From positions 682,001-746,000 of the forward strand of contig CAWHKC010000004.1 of assembly GCA_963829835.1 (NCBI GenBank): 64,000 nt of DNA. Reading direction: 5' to 3'. The notes below the pieces were generated by a model. It was not told the DNA's origin. It saw only the letters and a program-made list of their open reading frames with translations, and made no database searches. The position numbers and the translations under genes are program-made. Below are positions 42,958-52,050 of the stretch, piece by piece. Positions within the stretch are counted from its first letter, which is position 1. Each line of letters begins with the position of its first letter. Origin of the DNA: Berkiella sp963829835. GTDB lineage: Bacteria; Pseudomonadota; Gammaproteobacteria; Berkiellales; Berkiellaceae.

Positions 42958-43335
42958 ATGACAACAAAGCACACTTCCCAACAAATAATAGACGGCTATT
43001 TAAGCGATTATCGAACTAAAAAGGATGAATTTTGGTGGGCTTTTAATGAAATTATAGAAATCACTGATTCACCCGATGGTTTATCATTTGTGTTCGAGCT
43101 CATTAAATCTTGTCAAAATGATCAAGAGTTAGGCTATGTTGCTGCAGGCCCTTTGGAAGATTTGTTAAATAAACACCATCTTGTCATCAAAAATGAATTG
43201 AGCGAGTTGGTACGTCAACATGCGATTATGCGTAAAGCTATTCAAGGTGTTTGGTTGGCTAAAGGCAGCCCTTCACGAAGAACGCTTGATGAGATTCTAG
43301 ATCAATATGGCTTAAAGTACGGCAGCTTGTCGTAA
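42958..43335 (+). CDS. DUF6869 domain protein
   Basis: 125 residues from the ATG at 42958 (a TTG at 42937 opens the frame). The block WWAFNEIIEIT, LIKSCQND, VAAGPLEDLLNKHH and AIQGVWL matches DUF6869, a small helical domain of unknown role seen in scattered bacteria, often near toxin-antitoxin or immunity genes. Single gene. Confidence 0.72.
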   Translation: MTTKHTSQQIIDGYLSDYRTKKDEFWWAFNEIIEITDSPDGLSFVFELIKSCQNDQELGYVAAGPLEDLLNKHHLVIKNELSELVRQHAIMRKAIQGVWLAKGSPSRRTLDEILDQYGLKYGSLS

Positions 43336-43447
43336 ATTGTTCTATATATTTTCATCTTGGCCAATATCCTCATATTTTTCTTGAACTATCAACTAAGTTT
43401 GTTAAAATACTCTGACTTTACATATCGGAATCAGTGTAACGCCACCT

Positions 43448-44059
43448 ATGACTAACCTTCTTGAATTTGCGAAAACTGCTCTCAGTAAGTTTTTAGTTTT
43501 CATTAAAACATCATACGATGTCGTTAAATTATTTTTTCAATTATTTTTTAAAGAGCTTGGCTTTAACTTCACAGAGCAAAAAAAGAAATGGCAATCTGCG
43601 ATTGATCTCATGACTAATACCGCAAGTGCTACTCAAACTTTTTTCACGACTTTGAACACATCACTGAAAGTGGTTCCGATTATTTTTTCCATTTTGGCTG
43701 TTCTTTCTACTGTTCCACTGCTTCACTTCGCTTTACCCAGCATTATAGTTGAACCCTTAGTGATATATCCGGTTTTATTAGGGATCTCAATTTATGCAGG
43801 TTATAGCACCTATAAAGATCTTGTTGAGCGTGCCAGACTAGATGCGCTAATAGAAGTGAATGCAGCAGAAAATAAAAAGCTAAATGATAAAATTCAAACT
43901 TTAGAAAAAACATTGAAAAATTTAACACAAGGCGCTTCTAATGATGCAGTGGTTGCTGTTGATAAATCGTATATTGTAAGAGAACGACCAAAGACAGCTG
44001 ATGTAGCTTCTCCTCAAGGTGATCCTGCACTTGTAAGGATGAGTACGAGAAATGTGTGA
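43448..44059 (+). CDS. Hypothetical membrane protein with coiled coil
   Basis: 203 residues. Hydrophobic N terminus, two clear membrane helices (about 75-95 and 100-118), a coiled coil (about 125-160, KLNDKIQTLEKTLKN) and a polar C-terminal tail ending MSTRNV. No homologue recognised. The pairing of a hairpin-like membrane region with a coiled coil and polar tail is common in translocated effectors of Legionellales, but nothing proves this. It ends eight bases before a long inverted repeat. Confidence 0.6.
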   Translation: MTNLLEFAKTALSKFLVFIKTSYDVVKLFFQLFFKELGFNFTEQKKKWQSAIDLMTNTASATQTFFTTLNTSLKVVPIIFSILAVLSTVPLLHFALPSIIVEPLVIYPVLLGISIYAGYSTYKDLVERARLDALIEVNAAENKKLNDKIQTLEKTLKNLTQGASNDAVVAVDKSYIVRERPKTADVASPQGDPALVRMSTRNV

Positions 44060-44066
44060 GTTCTTC

Positions 44067-44142
44067 GTAGGGTGGGCAAAGCTTTGCGTGCCCACCATCT
44101 AAGCTTCAAATTGGTGGACACGCAAAGCTTTGTCCACCCTAC
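44067..44142. repeat. 30-bp inverted repeat (GTAGGGTGGGC family)
   Basis: GTAGGGTGGGCAAAGC... (44067-44096) and its complement (44113-44142) match at 28 of 30 positions with a 16-base spacer. Each arm is itself palindromic (GGTGGGCAAAGCTTTGC core). It lies between the gene ending at 44059 and aapJ, and may end transcription there. A related 26-bp palindrome lies at 52570. Confidence 0.8.
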
Positions 44143-44204
44143 TTAAGATCTAGCAATTCTTTTATAATGAGCAAAGCATCTTCATAATCTAAAGGGATTT
44201 TAGT

Positions 44205-45242
44205 TTGAAGCTTAAAATAAAATGGCTTGTATTAATCATTGGATGGTTAGCTTGCAGTTTTCAAGTTATGGCTCAACCTAAAAACTCACCTGGTGAAACC
44301 CTCGCGCAAGTTTTAAAAAGAGGTTATCTCATTTGTGGGGTAAGCCAAGGACTCACAGGCTTTTCAACAGTTGATAATAAAGGACATTGGCAAGGACTTG
44401 ATGTGGATTTTTGCAGGGCCGTCGCTGCTGCCACTTTAGGAGATGCAAACAAAGTCTCCTTCGTACCCCTCTCTGCCAAAGATAGATTCACCGCTTTACA
44501 ATCAGGAGACATTGATCTCCTATCACGTAATACCTCTTGGACCTTTTTACGTGATACAACACTCGGACTAAATTTTGTGGGCGTTATATATTTTGATGGC
44601 CAAGGCCTCATGGTTCACAAATCCCCTAAAATTAAAAGTATCAAAGATCTTGATGGTGTAGTGATTTGTTCTAATACCGGTACAACAACTGAATTAAACA
44701 TCGCGGACTACTTTAAAGCCCATCATTTAAAATATCAAATAATCACCTTCGAAAAAAGTGATGAAACATTAGCAGCATATGAAACAGGAAGATGTGATGT
44801 TTACTCTACTGACATCTCGGGACTTGCAGCACAGAAAATAAAACTCAGCTCTCCTGATGAACATTACATTTTTCCTGAGAAAATTTCAAAAGAACCTTTG
44901 GGTCCTATGGTAAGACAAGGTGATGTCGCTTGGACAGACATGATTCGTTGGATATTATTTGCACTCATTAATGCCGAAGAATTACAAGTGACTCAACACA
45001 ATGTGCAAAGTCGACTCAATGATGATGATTCAAATATTCAACGCTTATTAGGCAAAAAGGATAATCTGGGCGAAAAAATTGGTCTCAAAAATGATTGGGC
45101 TTACAACATTATACTTCAGGTTGGAAATTACGGCGACATATTTGATCGGAATCTTGGCCAATCAAGTCCATTGAAATTAGAACGTGGTCTTAATGCTTTA
45201 TGGAACCAAGGGGGCATCCTTTATGCGCCTCCCTTTAGATAA
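44205..45242 (+). CDS. aapJ: General L-amino acid ABC transporter, substrate-binding protein
   Basis: 345 residues. Signal peptide 1-23. Family-3 periplasmic binding domain: GYLICGVSQGLTGFSTVD, WQGLDVDFCRAVAAA with the amino-acid-binding Asp/Arg context, LLSRNTSWT, VICSNTGTTTELN and GRCDVYSTD. TTG start with AAAGGG eight bases upstream. It overlaps the permease gene by 20 bases; first gene of aapJQMP. Confidence 0.93.
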   Translation: MKLKIKWLVLIIGWLACSFQVMAQPKNSPGETLAQVLKRGYLICGVSQGLTGFSTVDNKGHWQGLDVDFCRAVAAATLGDANKVSFVPLSAKDRFTALQSGDIDLLSRNTSWTFLRDTTLGLNFVGVIYFDGQGLMVHKSPKIKSIKDLDGVVICSNTGTTTELNIADYFKAHHLKYQIITFEKSDETLAAYETGRCDVYSTDISGLAAQKIKLSSPDEHYIFPEKISKEPLGPMVRQGDVAWTDMIRWILFALINAEELQVTQHNVQSRLNDDDSNIQRLLGKKDNLGEKIGLKNDWAYNIILQVGNYGDIFDRNLGQSSPLKLERGLNALWNQGGILYAPPFR

Positions 45243-46386
45243 GGTTTCGCTTTGGTATGATCGAAAATTAAGATCCTTTATTTTACAAACAATCGTACTT
45301 GCCCTGTTTGTTTGGTGCTGTTTATCGCTGTGGCATGTTTTACAAAACAATATAGATAATCGTGGCATTGAAATTGGATTCAAATTCCTCAAAGATACTG
45401 CTGGCTTTAACATTATTTTTCATTTAATTGATTACAATGAGCAAAGTACTTATGGACGCGTATTTTTCGTCGGTCTACTTAATACGCTATTGGTATCTGG
45501 AATAGGTATTTTTTTTGCAACATTGTTAGGGATTATTTTAGGCATATCCAGACTGTCTTGTGTGAAACTTGTACGCACCTTGGCTACGATAATCGTTGAA
45601 ACTGTTCGCAATATTCCTTTACTGCTTCAATTATTTCTATGGTATTTCGTGGTGCTTCGATCCGCCCCTTATCCTGAAAATAGCATCTCATTGTTCAATA
45701 CTATCTTTATTAACAATCGTGGGATCTATACCCCGATGCCAATAACATCCTCTCTTTCGATTATTCATTTTCTGATAGCAAGCTTGTTATTTATCTGTTC
45801 ACTCTTTTTTTTCAACTTTGAAAAACGCTATTGTCTTACTTTTGGTAAAAAGCAAACGTTGCGGTATTTTGTCGCGCTTGGTCTAATGGGCATAGCTATT
45901 ATTGAATTTTTTTTATTTTCATCCTCACTCACTTTCGAATTTCCCACTCTGGGTCGCTTCAATTTTGAAAATGGCCTTAATCTGTTACCAGAGTTTATTG
46001 CTTTACTGCTTGCTTTAAGTATTTACACGGCTGTTTATATTGGCGAAATAGTCAGAATGGGTATTCAGTCTGTACCCAAGGAACAAATGGAGGCTTCTCT
46101 TGCCCTTGGCATGTCTTATTTTCAATCTTTGCGATTAATTATTATTCCACAAAGTTTAAAAGTCATACTGCCTCCTTTAACAAATCAATATCTTAACTTG
46201 ATTAAAAATTCTTCTCTAGCAACTGCTATTGCTTATCCAGACTTGGTTTCAATCTTTGCAGGGACTGCGTTAAATCAAACTGGGCAAGCAGTTGAAATCA
46301 TAGCCATGACAATGGCTGTTTATTTATTTATCAGTCTTTCTCTTTCGGGACTTATGTTGATTTATGAAAAGCACATTCGTTTTTAG
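45223..46386 (+). CDS. aapQ: General L-amino acid ABC transporter, permease AapQ
   Basis: 387 residues from the ATG at 45223, which has AAGGGGG before it; the frame opens earlier inside aapJ. About eight membrane segments with the HisM-type permease signature EIVRMGIQSVPKEQMEASLALGM near residue 285 and IIIPQSLKVILPPLTNQYLNL after it. The enlarged periplasmic/membrane insertion is typical of AapQ. Overlaps aapM by 23 bases. Confidence 0.93.
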   Translation: MRLPLDKVSLWYDRKLRSFILQTIVLALFVWCCLSLWHVLQNNIDNRGIEIGFKFLKDTAGFNIIFHLIDYNEQSTYGRVFFVGLLNTLLVSGIGIFFATLLGIILGISRLSCVKLVRTLATIIVETVRNIPLLLQLFLWYFVVLRSAPYPENSISLFNTIFINNRGIYTPMPITSSLSIIHFLIASLLFICSLFFFNFEKRYCLTFGKKQTLRYFVALGLMGIAIIEFFLFSSSLTFEFPTLGRFNFENGLNLLPEFIALLLALSIYTAVYIGEIVRMGIQSVPKEQMEASLALGMSYFQSLRLIIIPQSLKVILPPLTNQYLNLIKNSSLATAIAYPDLVSIFAGTALNQTGQAVEIIAMTMAVYLFISLSLSGLMLIYEKHIRF

Positions 46387-47365
46387 TCTCATACTAATTG
46401 GCATCTTATGCTACTTATTACCACCTTTTATTGATTGGGCCTTTATTAATGCCACATGGCATGGATATTCAAGACAAGATTGTTCAGCAAATGGCGCCTG
46501 CTGGGCAATGATCAATGCGCGATGGGAGCAATTTATTTATGGATTTTATCCTGATTCACAAAGATGGCGCATCAATCTATCCCTTGTTTTATTAGCATTA
46601 GGCTTTGTTCAATTAAGTTTTATGAAAACTCGTATTTTAAAACGTCTACTATTTCTTACCATGATCAGTTTTATAATCTTATTTCTATTACACGGCGGAT
46701 TATTTTTACCCAAAATATCTACCAATCTTTGGGGTGGTTTATTCCTCACCATCTTTCTTGCCTTTGGCAGTATTATGTGTGCGTTTCCCCTAGCCATTCT
46801 TTTAGCCCTTGGTAGAAATTCTTCTCTTATTATTATTAAGAGCCTATGCGTAGGTTTTATCGAAATAGTAAGAGGAGTGCCGCTTATTTCGATATTATTT
46901 ATGGCATCAGTCATGCTTCCTTTACTATTACCTCAAGAAGTTGTGGTAGATAAATTATTTCGCGCTTTTATTGGAATCACTCTTTTCCAAGCCGCTTATT
47001 TGGCAGAAGTGATTCGAGGAGGCTTAAATAGTTTACCTCGCGGACAATATGAAGCAGCCACTTCGCTTGACATGAGTTTTTGGCAAACAGCTGGGTTAAT
47101 TGTCCTGCCACAAGCCTTAAGAGCGGTTATACCGGGTATTGTTAATAATTTTATCGCTTTATTTAAAGATACAACACTTGTATTAATTATCGGAATATAT
47201 GATTTTCTTGGTATTGTTCAATTGGCAACGACCTCCCCCCTTTGGCTTGGTACCGCTTTAGAAGCCTATATTTTCTGTGGATTAGTCTATTGGATATTTT
47301 GTTTTAGTATGTCATTTTATAGTCGCTATTTAGAAAAAAAATTAAGCACAGGGTCATTTCAATGA
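46364..47365 (+). CDS. aapM: General L-amino acid ABC transporter, permease AapM
   Basis: 333 residues. Membrane permease with GRNSSLIIIKSLCVGFIEIVRGVPLISILF and the EAA loop EVIRGGLNSLPRGQYEAATSLDMSF. Forms a heterodimer with AapQ. Overlaps the ATPase gene by four bases (ATGA). Confidence 0.93.
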   Translation: MKSTFVFSLILIGILCYLLPPFIDWAFINATWHGYSRQDCSANGACWAMINARWEQFIYGFYPDSQRWRINLSLVLLALGFVQLSFMKTRILKRLLFLTMISFIILFLLHGGLFLPKISTNLWGGLFLTIFLAFGSIMCAFPLAILLALGRNSSLIIIKSLCVGFIEIVRGVPLISILFMASVMLPLLLPQEVVVDKLFRAFIGITLFQAAYLAEVIRGGLNSLPRGQYEAATSLDMSFWQTAGLIVLPQALRAVIPGIVNNFIALFKDTTLVLIIGIYDFLGIVQLATTSPLWLGTALEAYIFCGLVYWIFCFSMSFYSRYLEKKLSTGSFQ

Positions 47366-48129
47366 AGACTGAAGATAAAACAGAAATGATGGTTGAAATT
47401 ATTGACTTGTCAAAGTGGTATGGGAAATTTCGCGCTTTAAAAAATATCAATCTCACGGTAAAACAGGGCGAAAAAATTGTCATATGTGGCCCTTCAGGTT
47501 CTGGAAAATCCTCGTTGATCCGCTGTATTAATGGTTTAGAAAAGCATCAAGAAGGAATCATTAAGGTCAAAGGATTAACTTTAACTGACAACGTGAAAAC
47601 CTTATCGATTATTCGACAATCTGTTGGTATGGTGTTCCAACAATTCAATTTATTTCCTCATCTCACTATTTTGGAAAATCTCATCCTTGCGCCAATGTGG
47701 GTCAAAAAAATACCAAAAGCACAAGCCATCGAGCTTGCAATGCATTATCTAACTGCTGTAAAAATTCCAGAACAAGCTGATAAATATCCGGCTAACCTCT
47801 CAGGAGGACAACAACAAAGAGTTGCTATTGCAAGAAGCTTATGTATGCAACCCTCTCTTATGCTGTTTGATGAGCCTACTAGCGCACTAGACCCTGAAAT
47901 GATTAAAGAAGTCTTAGATGTGATGATAGCATTGGCAAGCGGAGGTATGACGATGATCTGTGTTACACATGAGATGTCTTTTGCCAGGATAGTTGCCGAT
48001 AGAATTCTTTTTATGGATGTGGGTGAAATTATTGAAATGAATACGCCTGATAATTTTTTCTCGCATCCTAAAGAAGAGCGTACTCGCAAATTTCTGAGCC
48101 AAATATTAAAGCATGAAGTCATTGGCTAG
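47362..48129 (+). CDS. aapP: General L-amino acid ABC transporter, ATPase AapP
   Basis: 255 residues. Walker A GPSGSGKSS, Q-loop VFQQFNLFPH, signature LSGGQQQR, Walker B LMLFDEPTSALDPE and switch His in CVTHE. Energises uptake of a broad set of L-amino acids. Last gene of the operon; no clear terminator follows. Confidence 0.95.
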   Translation: MKTEDKTEMMVEIIDLSKWYGKFRALKNINLTVKQGEKIVICGPSGSGKSSLIRCINGLEKHQEGIIKVKGLTLTDNVKTLSIIRQSVGMVFQQFNLFPHLTILENLILAPMWVKKIPKAQAIELAMHYLTAVKIPEQADKYPANLSGGQQQRVAIARSLCMQPSLMLFDEPTSALDPEMIKEVLDVMIALASGGMTMICVTHEMSFARIVADRILFMDVGEIIEMNTPDNFFSHPKEERTRKFLSQILKHEVIG

Positions 48130-48238
48130 ATTGCCAGATCTCTTTTATACTGGGTTTGATTAAATAAGGATCAGACGGTCCCAGCTGAATATATAATCAG
48201 CAATCTTATTTCAAAGGACAGATCAAAAGGAACATGAT

Positions 48239-48427
48239 ATGTCACTTATTACCATCGTTATTGTACTTATTGTTGTTGGCTTTTTGCTTTGGCTTATTAA
48301 CACCTATATTCCCATGGCAGGCTCTATTAAAACTATCCTCAATGTTGTTGTCATTATTGCTGTAATCCTTTGGCTTTTATCAGCATTTGGTATTATCAGC
48401 GGACTCCCACACTTAAGGCTGAAATAA
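48239..48427 (+). CDS. Thivi_2564-family small membrane protein
   Basis: 62 residues with two hydrophobic helices (2-22 and 30-50) around a short loop INTYIPMAGSIK. This matches the Thivi_2564 family of unknown role. Followed closely by another small membrane protein and a PepSY protein in the same direction. Confidence 0.75.
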   Translation: MSLITIVIVLIVVGFLLWLINTYIPMAGSIKTILNVVVIIAVILWLLSAFGIISGLPHLRLK

Positions 48428-48446
48428 ACAATATTAAGGACGAACT

Positions 48447-48770
48447 ATGAATAGATATATAAATGATATCTTAATTTGGATACTACCTGCGGTTCTGCTC
48501 CTAGTCTCAATGATTCCCTATGAAATGCCAGTCTTTTTTCCACTTATATTAGAAATTGTTGTTTCAATCACAGCAGCCATCATTATTTATCTGCTTTTCA
48601 CTCGCAAACCTAAATACTTTATATTCTGGGGAATTGCCTTTATTTTAATCCTTTTAATTTTTAATCCCCTGCTACGTCTTAGTATTATTTCGGGTGTCGT
48701 ACCATTGGCGCTTATCGCTGCCATTATATTCCTGACGAATTGGTGGTTTGTTTTCAGAAAAAGAGTTTAG
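48447..48770 (+). CDS. Hypothetical integral membrane protein
   Basis: 107 residues, four hydrophobic helices, ending in a basic FRKRV. No soluble domain. Lies 19 bases after the Thivi_2564 gene and 34 before the PepSY gene. AAGGACG ribosome site. Not recognised. Confidence 0.65.
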   Translation: MNRYINDILIWILPAVLLLVSMIPYEMPVFFPLILEIVVSITAAIIIYLLFTRKPKYFIFWGIAFILILLIFNPLLRLSIISGVVPLALIAAIIFLTNWWFVFRKRV

Positions 48771-48804
48771 TTTTAAATTTTAATTTTACTTTAGGAGACT
48801 TAAC

Positions 48805-49260
48805 ATGAAAAAGCACATTCTTACATCGATTTTCATCGGCTCAGCTTTAGCTATGGCATCATCATTACTTTTTGCCGCTGAGCAAACAGGTGGTAATATG
48901 ACCAAGGTCTTGGAAGATTTAAAAGCCAAAGGCTATTCAATTGTAAAGAAAATAGAATTTGACAAGAATGATGGTCTCTATAACGCAAAAGTAGCTAATG
49001 CTGAAGGAAAAAATTTAAATATCAAAATTAATGCAAACACAGGTGAAATGACGAAACCTGAAAATGCTGTTGAAGGATTAACCGCTTTAGAAATAGCTAA
49101 AAAAGTTGAAGGTGCTGGTAATGGTTATATTATCTATAAAATAGATACAGATATGTTTGGCGACAAATACGAAGTTAATGTACTTGATGCAAATGGCAAA
49201 AAACTCGATCTAAAAGTCGATGCTAAAACTGGCGCCATTATTAAATCAAAAACAGATTGA
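48805..49260 (+). CDS. Exported PepSY-domain protein
   Basis: 151 residues. Signal peptide 1-24 (LLFAAE). Two PepSY-like repeats: KVLEDLKAKGYSIVKKIEFD...INANTGEMTK and EIAKKVEGAGNGYIIYKIDTD...VDAKTGAIIKS. PepSY domains often inhibit proteases or sense envelope conditions. TAGGAGA ribosome site, and a perfect 14-bp hairpin follows the stop. Confidence 0.85.
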   Translation: MKKHILTSIFIGSALAMASSLLFAAEQTGGNMTKVLEDLKAKGYSIVKKIEFDKNDGLYNAKVANAEGKNLNIKINANTGEMTKPENAVEGLTALEIAKKVEGAGNGYIIYKIDTDMFGDKYEVNVLDANGKKLDLKVDAKTGAIIKSKTD

Positions 49261-49266
49261 TCTTGC

Positions 49267-49302
49267 ACACACACACCTTGTCAATCGGCAAGGTGTGTGT
49301 GT
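49267..49302. terminator. Perfect 14-bp hairpin after PepSY gene
   Basis: ACACACACACCTTG and its exact complement flank an eight-base loop. It lies between convergent genes and can end both transcripts, although no T-run follows. Confidence 0.6.
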
Positions 49303-49314
49303 CCTAAAATCCAA

Positions 49315-49512
49315 CTATCCTTTTCTTCCGCTATAAACTATATGGGCTATCAGTGATAGCACAAACAGCAATATAAAAACAAAGAAAAGTATTTGTGCAA
49401 TTTGAGATAATGCCCCGGCAACCCCACCAAACCCTAAAAATCCTATAATAACAGCCAAAATAGCAAGGACTACAGCGTAATACAGTAATGATCTATCACC
49501 AAATAACATCAT
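49315..49512 (-). CDS. DUF1328 (YtjA-family) small membrane protein
   Basis: 65 residues with two helices. The GFLGFGGVAGALSQIAQILFFVFILLF block is the DUF1328 signature. Members are stress-induced envelope proteins of unknown function in proteobacteria. Start at 49512 or the adjacent ATG at 49509. Confidence 0.9.
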   Translation of the reverse strand: MMLFGDRSLLYYAVVLAILAVIIGFLGFGGVAGALSQIAQILFFVFILLFVLSLIAHIVYSGRKG

Positions 49513-49663
49513 GGCATGCCCCTTTTAGTTTATCTTATAACCTTTTAGGCAAATGCCTGGGAGAAAAAGTTCAACTCTTATAAACAAAGGGTGTATATCT
49601 ATCAATATTAAATTGTTAGTGACGCACATTGCTTTCATATTTCCTTGGTACATCGTAATTTGC

Positions 49664-49669
49664 TATAAT
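49664..49669 (+). promoter_or_regulatory. Extended -10 promoter of LysE/ArgO gene
   Basis: TGCTATAAT fits TGnTATAAT, 35 bases before the ATG. No good -35 at the right distance, consistent with an extended -10 promoter. Confidence 0.5.
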
Positions 49670-49703
49670 ATTGAAGTTTTTCATTCTGAGCATTTGAAAC
49701 ACC

Positions 49704-50327
49704 ATGAGCATAAATTTTACCCCCTTATTAGAAGGTTTTATTGTTGGCGTAAGCTTGATTATGGCTATAGGTGCTCAAAATGCCTTTCTCCTTCGACAAG
49801 GATTGAAAAAAGAACACCTATTCTTATGTGCTATCACCTGTTCTACCTCTGATGCTTTTTTAATAGTACTTGGTGTAACTGGGATTGGTGAATTATTAAC
49901 AGATCTTCCTGTTTTAACAAATGTGATGCGCTGGGGTGGTGCCTTATTTTTAGTTTGCTATGGACTGCGGTCTTTTTGGAGTGTATTTCACCCTCATGCA
50001 ATGGTGGCGGATTTAGAAAGTGCTCGAAAAAATACTAAGCTTGCAACTTTTATAGCGTTACTGGGTTTTACCTTTCTCAATCCCCATACCTATATCGATA
50101 CCTTTCTTTTACTTGGAACCATTGGAGCAGAAGGCCCTATCGATGAACATTTACCTTTTATGATTGGCGCAGTCAGCGCTTCATTTGCTTGGTTTTTTAG
50201 TCTCACCTATGGCGCTAGCAAACTTAGTCCACTGTTTAAAAATCCTCGCGCTTGGCAAGTACTAGATACCATCATGGGCTGCATGATGATAGGTATAGCT
50301 ATAAGTTTGATCATTCCTAACTCCTAA
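49704..50327 (+). CDS. LysE/ArgO-family amino acid exporter
   Basis: 207 residues, about six membrane helices. The N terminus GFIVGVSLIMAIGAQNAFLLRQGL is the LysE/ArgO signature; FLNPHTYIDTFLLLG is the second conserved block. Exports basic amino acids, probably arginine. Single gene with an extended -10 promoter. Confidence 0.9.
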   Translation: MSINFTPLLEGFIVGVSLIMAIGAQNAFLLRQGLKKEHLFLCAITCSTSDAFLIVLGVTGIGELLTDLPVLTNVMRWGGALFLVCYGLRSFWSVFHPHAMVADLESARKNTKLATFIALLGFTFLNPHTYIDTFLLLGTIGAEGPIDEHLPFMIGAVSASFAWFFSLTYGASKLSPLFKNPRAWQVLDTIMGCMMIGIAISLIIPNS

Positions 50328-50428
50328 GTCATTTACCCTTGTATCTTCACATAAGGCTGCTTGAACCATTCTCCTTTTCTTGTTGTCAAATAATATAATG
50401 AAATGCGCTATTGCTGGAGGATGGAAAA

Positions 50429-50815
50429 GTGAAAATTCTAAGTGAGTTTAAAGCATTTGCAATGCGTGGCAATGTCGTTGATTTGGCTGTTGCTGTTGTT
50501 ATTGGGGCAGCATTTGGAAAGATCATTGCCTCACTGGTCGATGGCATTATTATGCCATTGATTGGGATGCTATTGGGGGGCATAGATGTCTCTGGAAAAA
50601 CAGTTACCGTAGGACATGCTGTTGTTAAATGGGGATTGTTTTTACAATCCATTATTGATTTCACGATTATCGCCTTTGCGATATTTCTTGTTGTTAAGTT
50701 AATGATGTCATTTCAGAAAAAAGAAGCGGCAAGCCCCCCTCCTCCAACACCTGAAGTCGTCTTATTAACAGAAATCCGTGATCTGTTAAAAAACAATTCA
50801 AAAGAAAAATTGTAA
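50429..50815 (+). CDS. mscL: Large-conductance mechanosensitive channel
   Basis: 128 residues from the GTG at 50429. An in-frame TTG at 50411 precedes it, but GGAGG lies between the two and would be the ribosome site for GTG. KILSEFKAFAMRGNVVDLAVAVVIGAAFGKI is the N-terminal helix and pore lining; GIIMPLIGMLL follows. Releases solutes on hypo-osmotic shock. Membrane homopentamer. Confidence 0.97.
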   Translation: MKILSEFKAFAMRGNVVDLAVAVVIGAAFGKIIASLVDGIIMPLIGMLLGGIDVSGKTVTVGHAVVKWGLFLQSIIDFTIIAFAIFLVVKLMMSFQKKEAASPPPPTPEVVLLTEIRDLLKNNSKEKL

Positions 50816-50885
50816 ACAAAGTTATCCTCCATTATTATCATTAAAATCAGAGGGATCGATGTTAATAAGTCTGTGAGGATTGTAA

Positions 50886-52040
50886 GTGGTTAATCTAACC
50901 AATATTATTATCAGAATTTCATTGCTATTCATCTTTTTCTCACCCTTGATGGCAAATACGTCGTCGCCTGCCGCAAGAGATGCAGCTATTGAAAGGGCAC
51001 TGCCGCGTTTAGAAAAGAGTATCAATGACATCATGAAAGCCAATGGCATACCAGGTGTTGCCGTGGCTATTGTTTCAAAAGATAAAGTTTATTACCTTAA
51101 AACATTTGGGGTAAAACGTGTTGGAAAACCAGATAAAATAAACCCGACCACTCTTTTTCAAATTGCCTCTCTTTCAAAGCCTATTAATGCAACAATGCTC
51201 GCTATATTACATGATCAAGGCAAACTCACATTTGATGACCCTGTAAACGATCATATCCCCTACTTTCAAGCGAAGAAAAATCGTCAACCATTAAAAATTT
51301 GTCATTTAATGAGCCATAGCACCGGCGTTCCCATTGGTGGTTTTAACGATTTGATCGAAGCCCAAGCACCGCGTGAAAATATTGTGGCAAGACTTGATAA
51401 AGCACGACAAGTCGCAAGTCCTGGTAAACAATTTGCCTATCATAATGCGATGTATGGTGTTGTTGAGGATGTTATTTCAAGTGCTTCTGGCAAACCATTG
51501 CCACAAACCCTTAAAGAACAGATGTTCACCCCCCTTGGTATGAAAAATGTTTGTGTAGGATATCAACCCTTACTTGATTCGACAGACCGTGCCTATCCTC
51601 ATATTCCTAATGGCAAAGGTAAGTATATGCCCGCTCAAGCTTACTCAAAAGCCTATTATGCTTTTCTAGCCGCCGGTGGCGTTAATGCCTCAGTACAAGA
51701 TCTTATTCCTTTTATGCAACTTTATTTAGGCAAACCATCCAACATTGTATCAAAACAAACCCTGACCCACCTGACCAAACCTTATGTCAAAAATACAAAA
51801 GCTGTCATTGTCTCTGAAGCACGAAAAGGTCGAATAAAAGACACTTACTATGGCTTAGGCTGGCATTCCATGAATTATGCACAACACAAAGTCATTTATC
51901 ATCAAGGGCATCTCAAAGGTTTTCGTAACTTTATGGGCTTTTTACCTGATGATGTTGGGATCATTATCTTAACGAATGCCGATAAAAAGCATGCTTCAAA
52001 AATTGCGATTAAATTCTTTGACCTCTACATGAATTCATAA
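50886..52040 (+). CDS. Class C beta-lactamase-related serine hydrolase
   Basis: 384 residues with a signal peptide (about 1-20). Serine-hydrolase motifs: SxxK in ASLSKPINA, YxN in AYHNAMYG and an HxG-like HQGHLKG near the C terminus in place of KTG. It could be a beta-lactamase, esterase or DD-peptidase; the family is mixed. GTG start with GAGGA six bases upstream. Confidence 0.88.
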   Translation: MVNLTNIIIRISLLFIFFSPLMANTSSPAARDAAIERALPRLEKSINDIMKANGIPGVAVAIVSKDKVYYLKTFGVKRVGKPDKINPTTLFQIASLSKPINATMLAILHDQGKLTFDDPVNDHIPYFQAKKNRQPLKICHLMSHSTGVPIGGFNDLIEAQAPRENIVARLDKARQVASPGKQFAYHNAMYGVVEDVISSASGKPLPQTLKEQMFTPLGMKNVCVGYQPLLDSTDRAYPHIPNGKGKYMPAQAYSKAYYAFLAAGGVNASVQDLIPFMQLYLGKPSNIVSKQTLTHLTKPYVKNTKAVIVSEARKGRIKDTYYGLGWHSMNYAQHKVIYHQGHLKGFRNFMGFLPDDVGIIILTNADKKHASKIAIKFFDLYMNS

Positions 52041-52050
52041 TAAGCAAATC

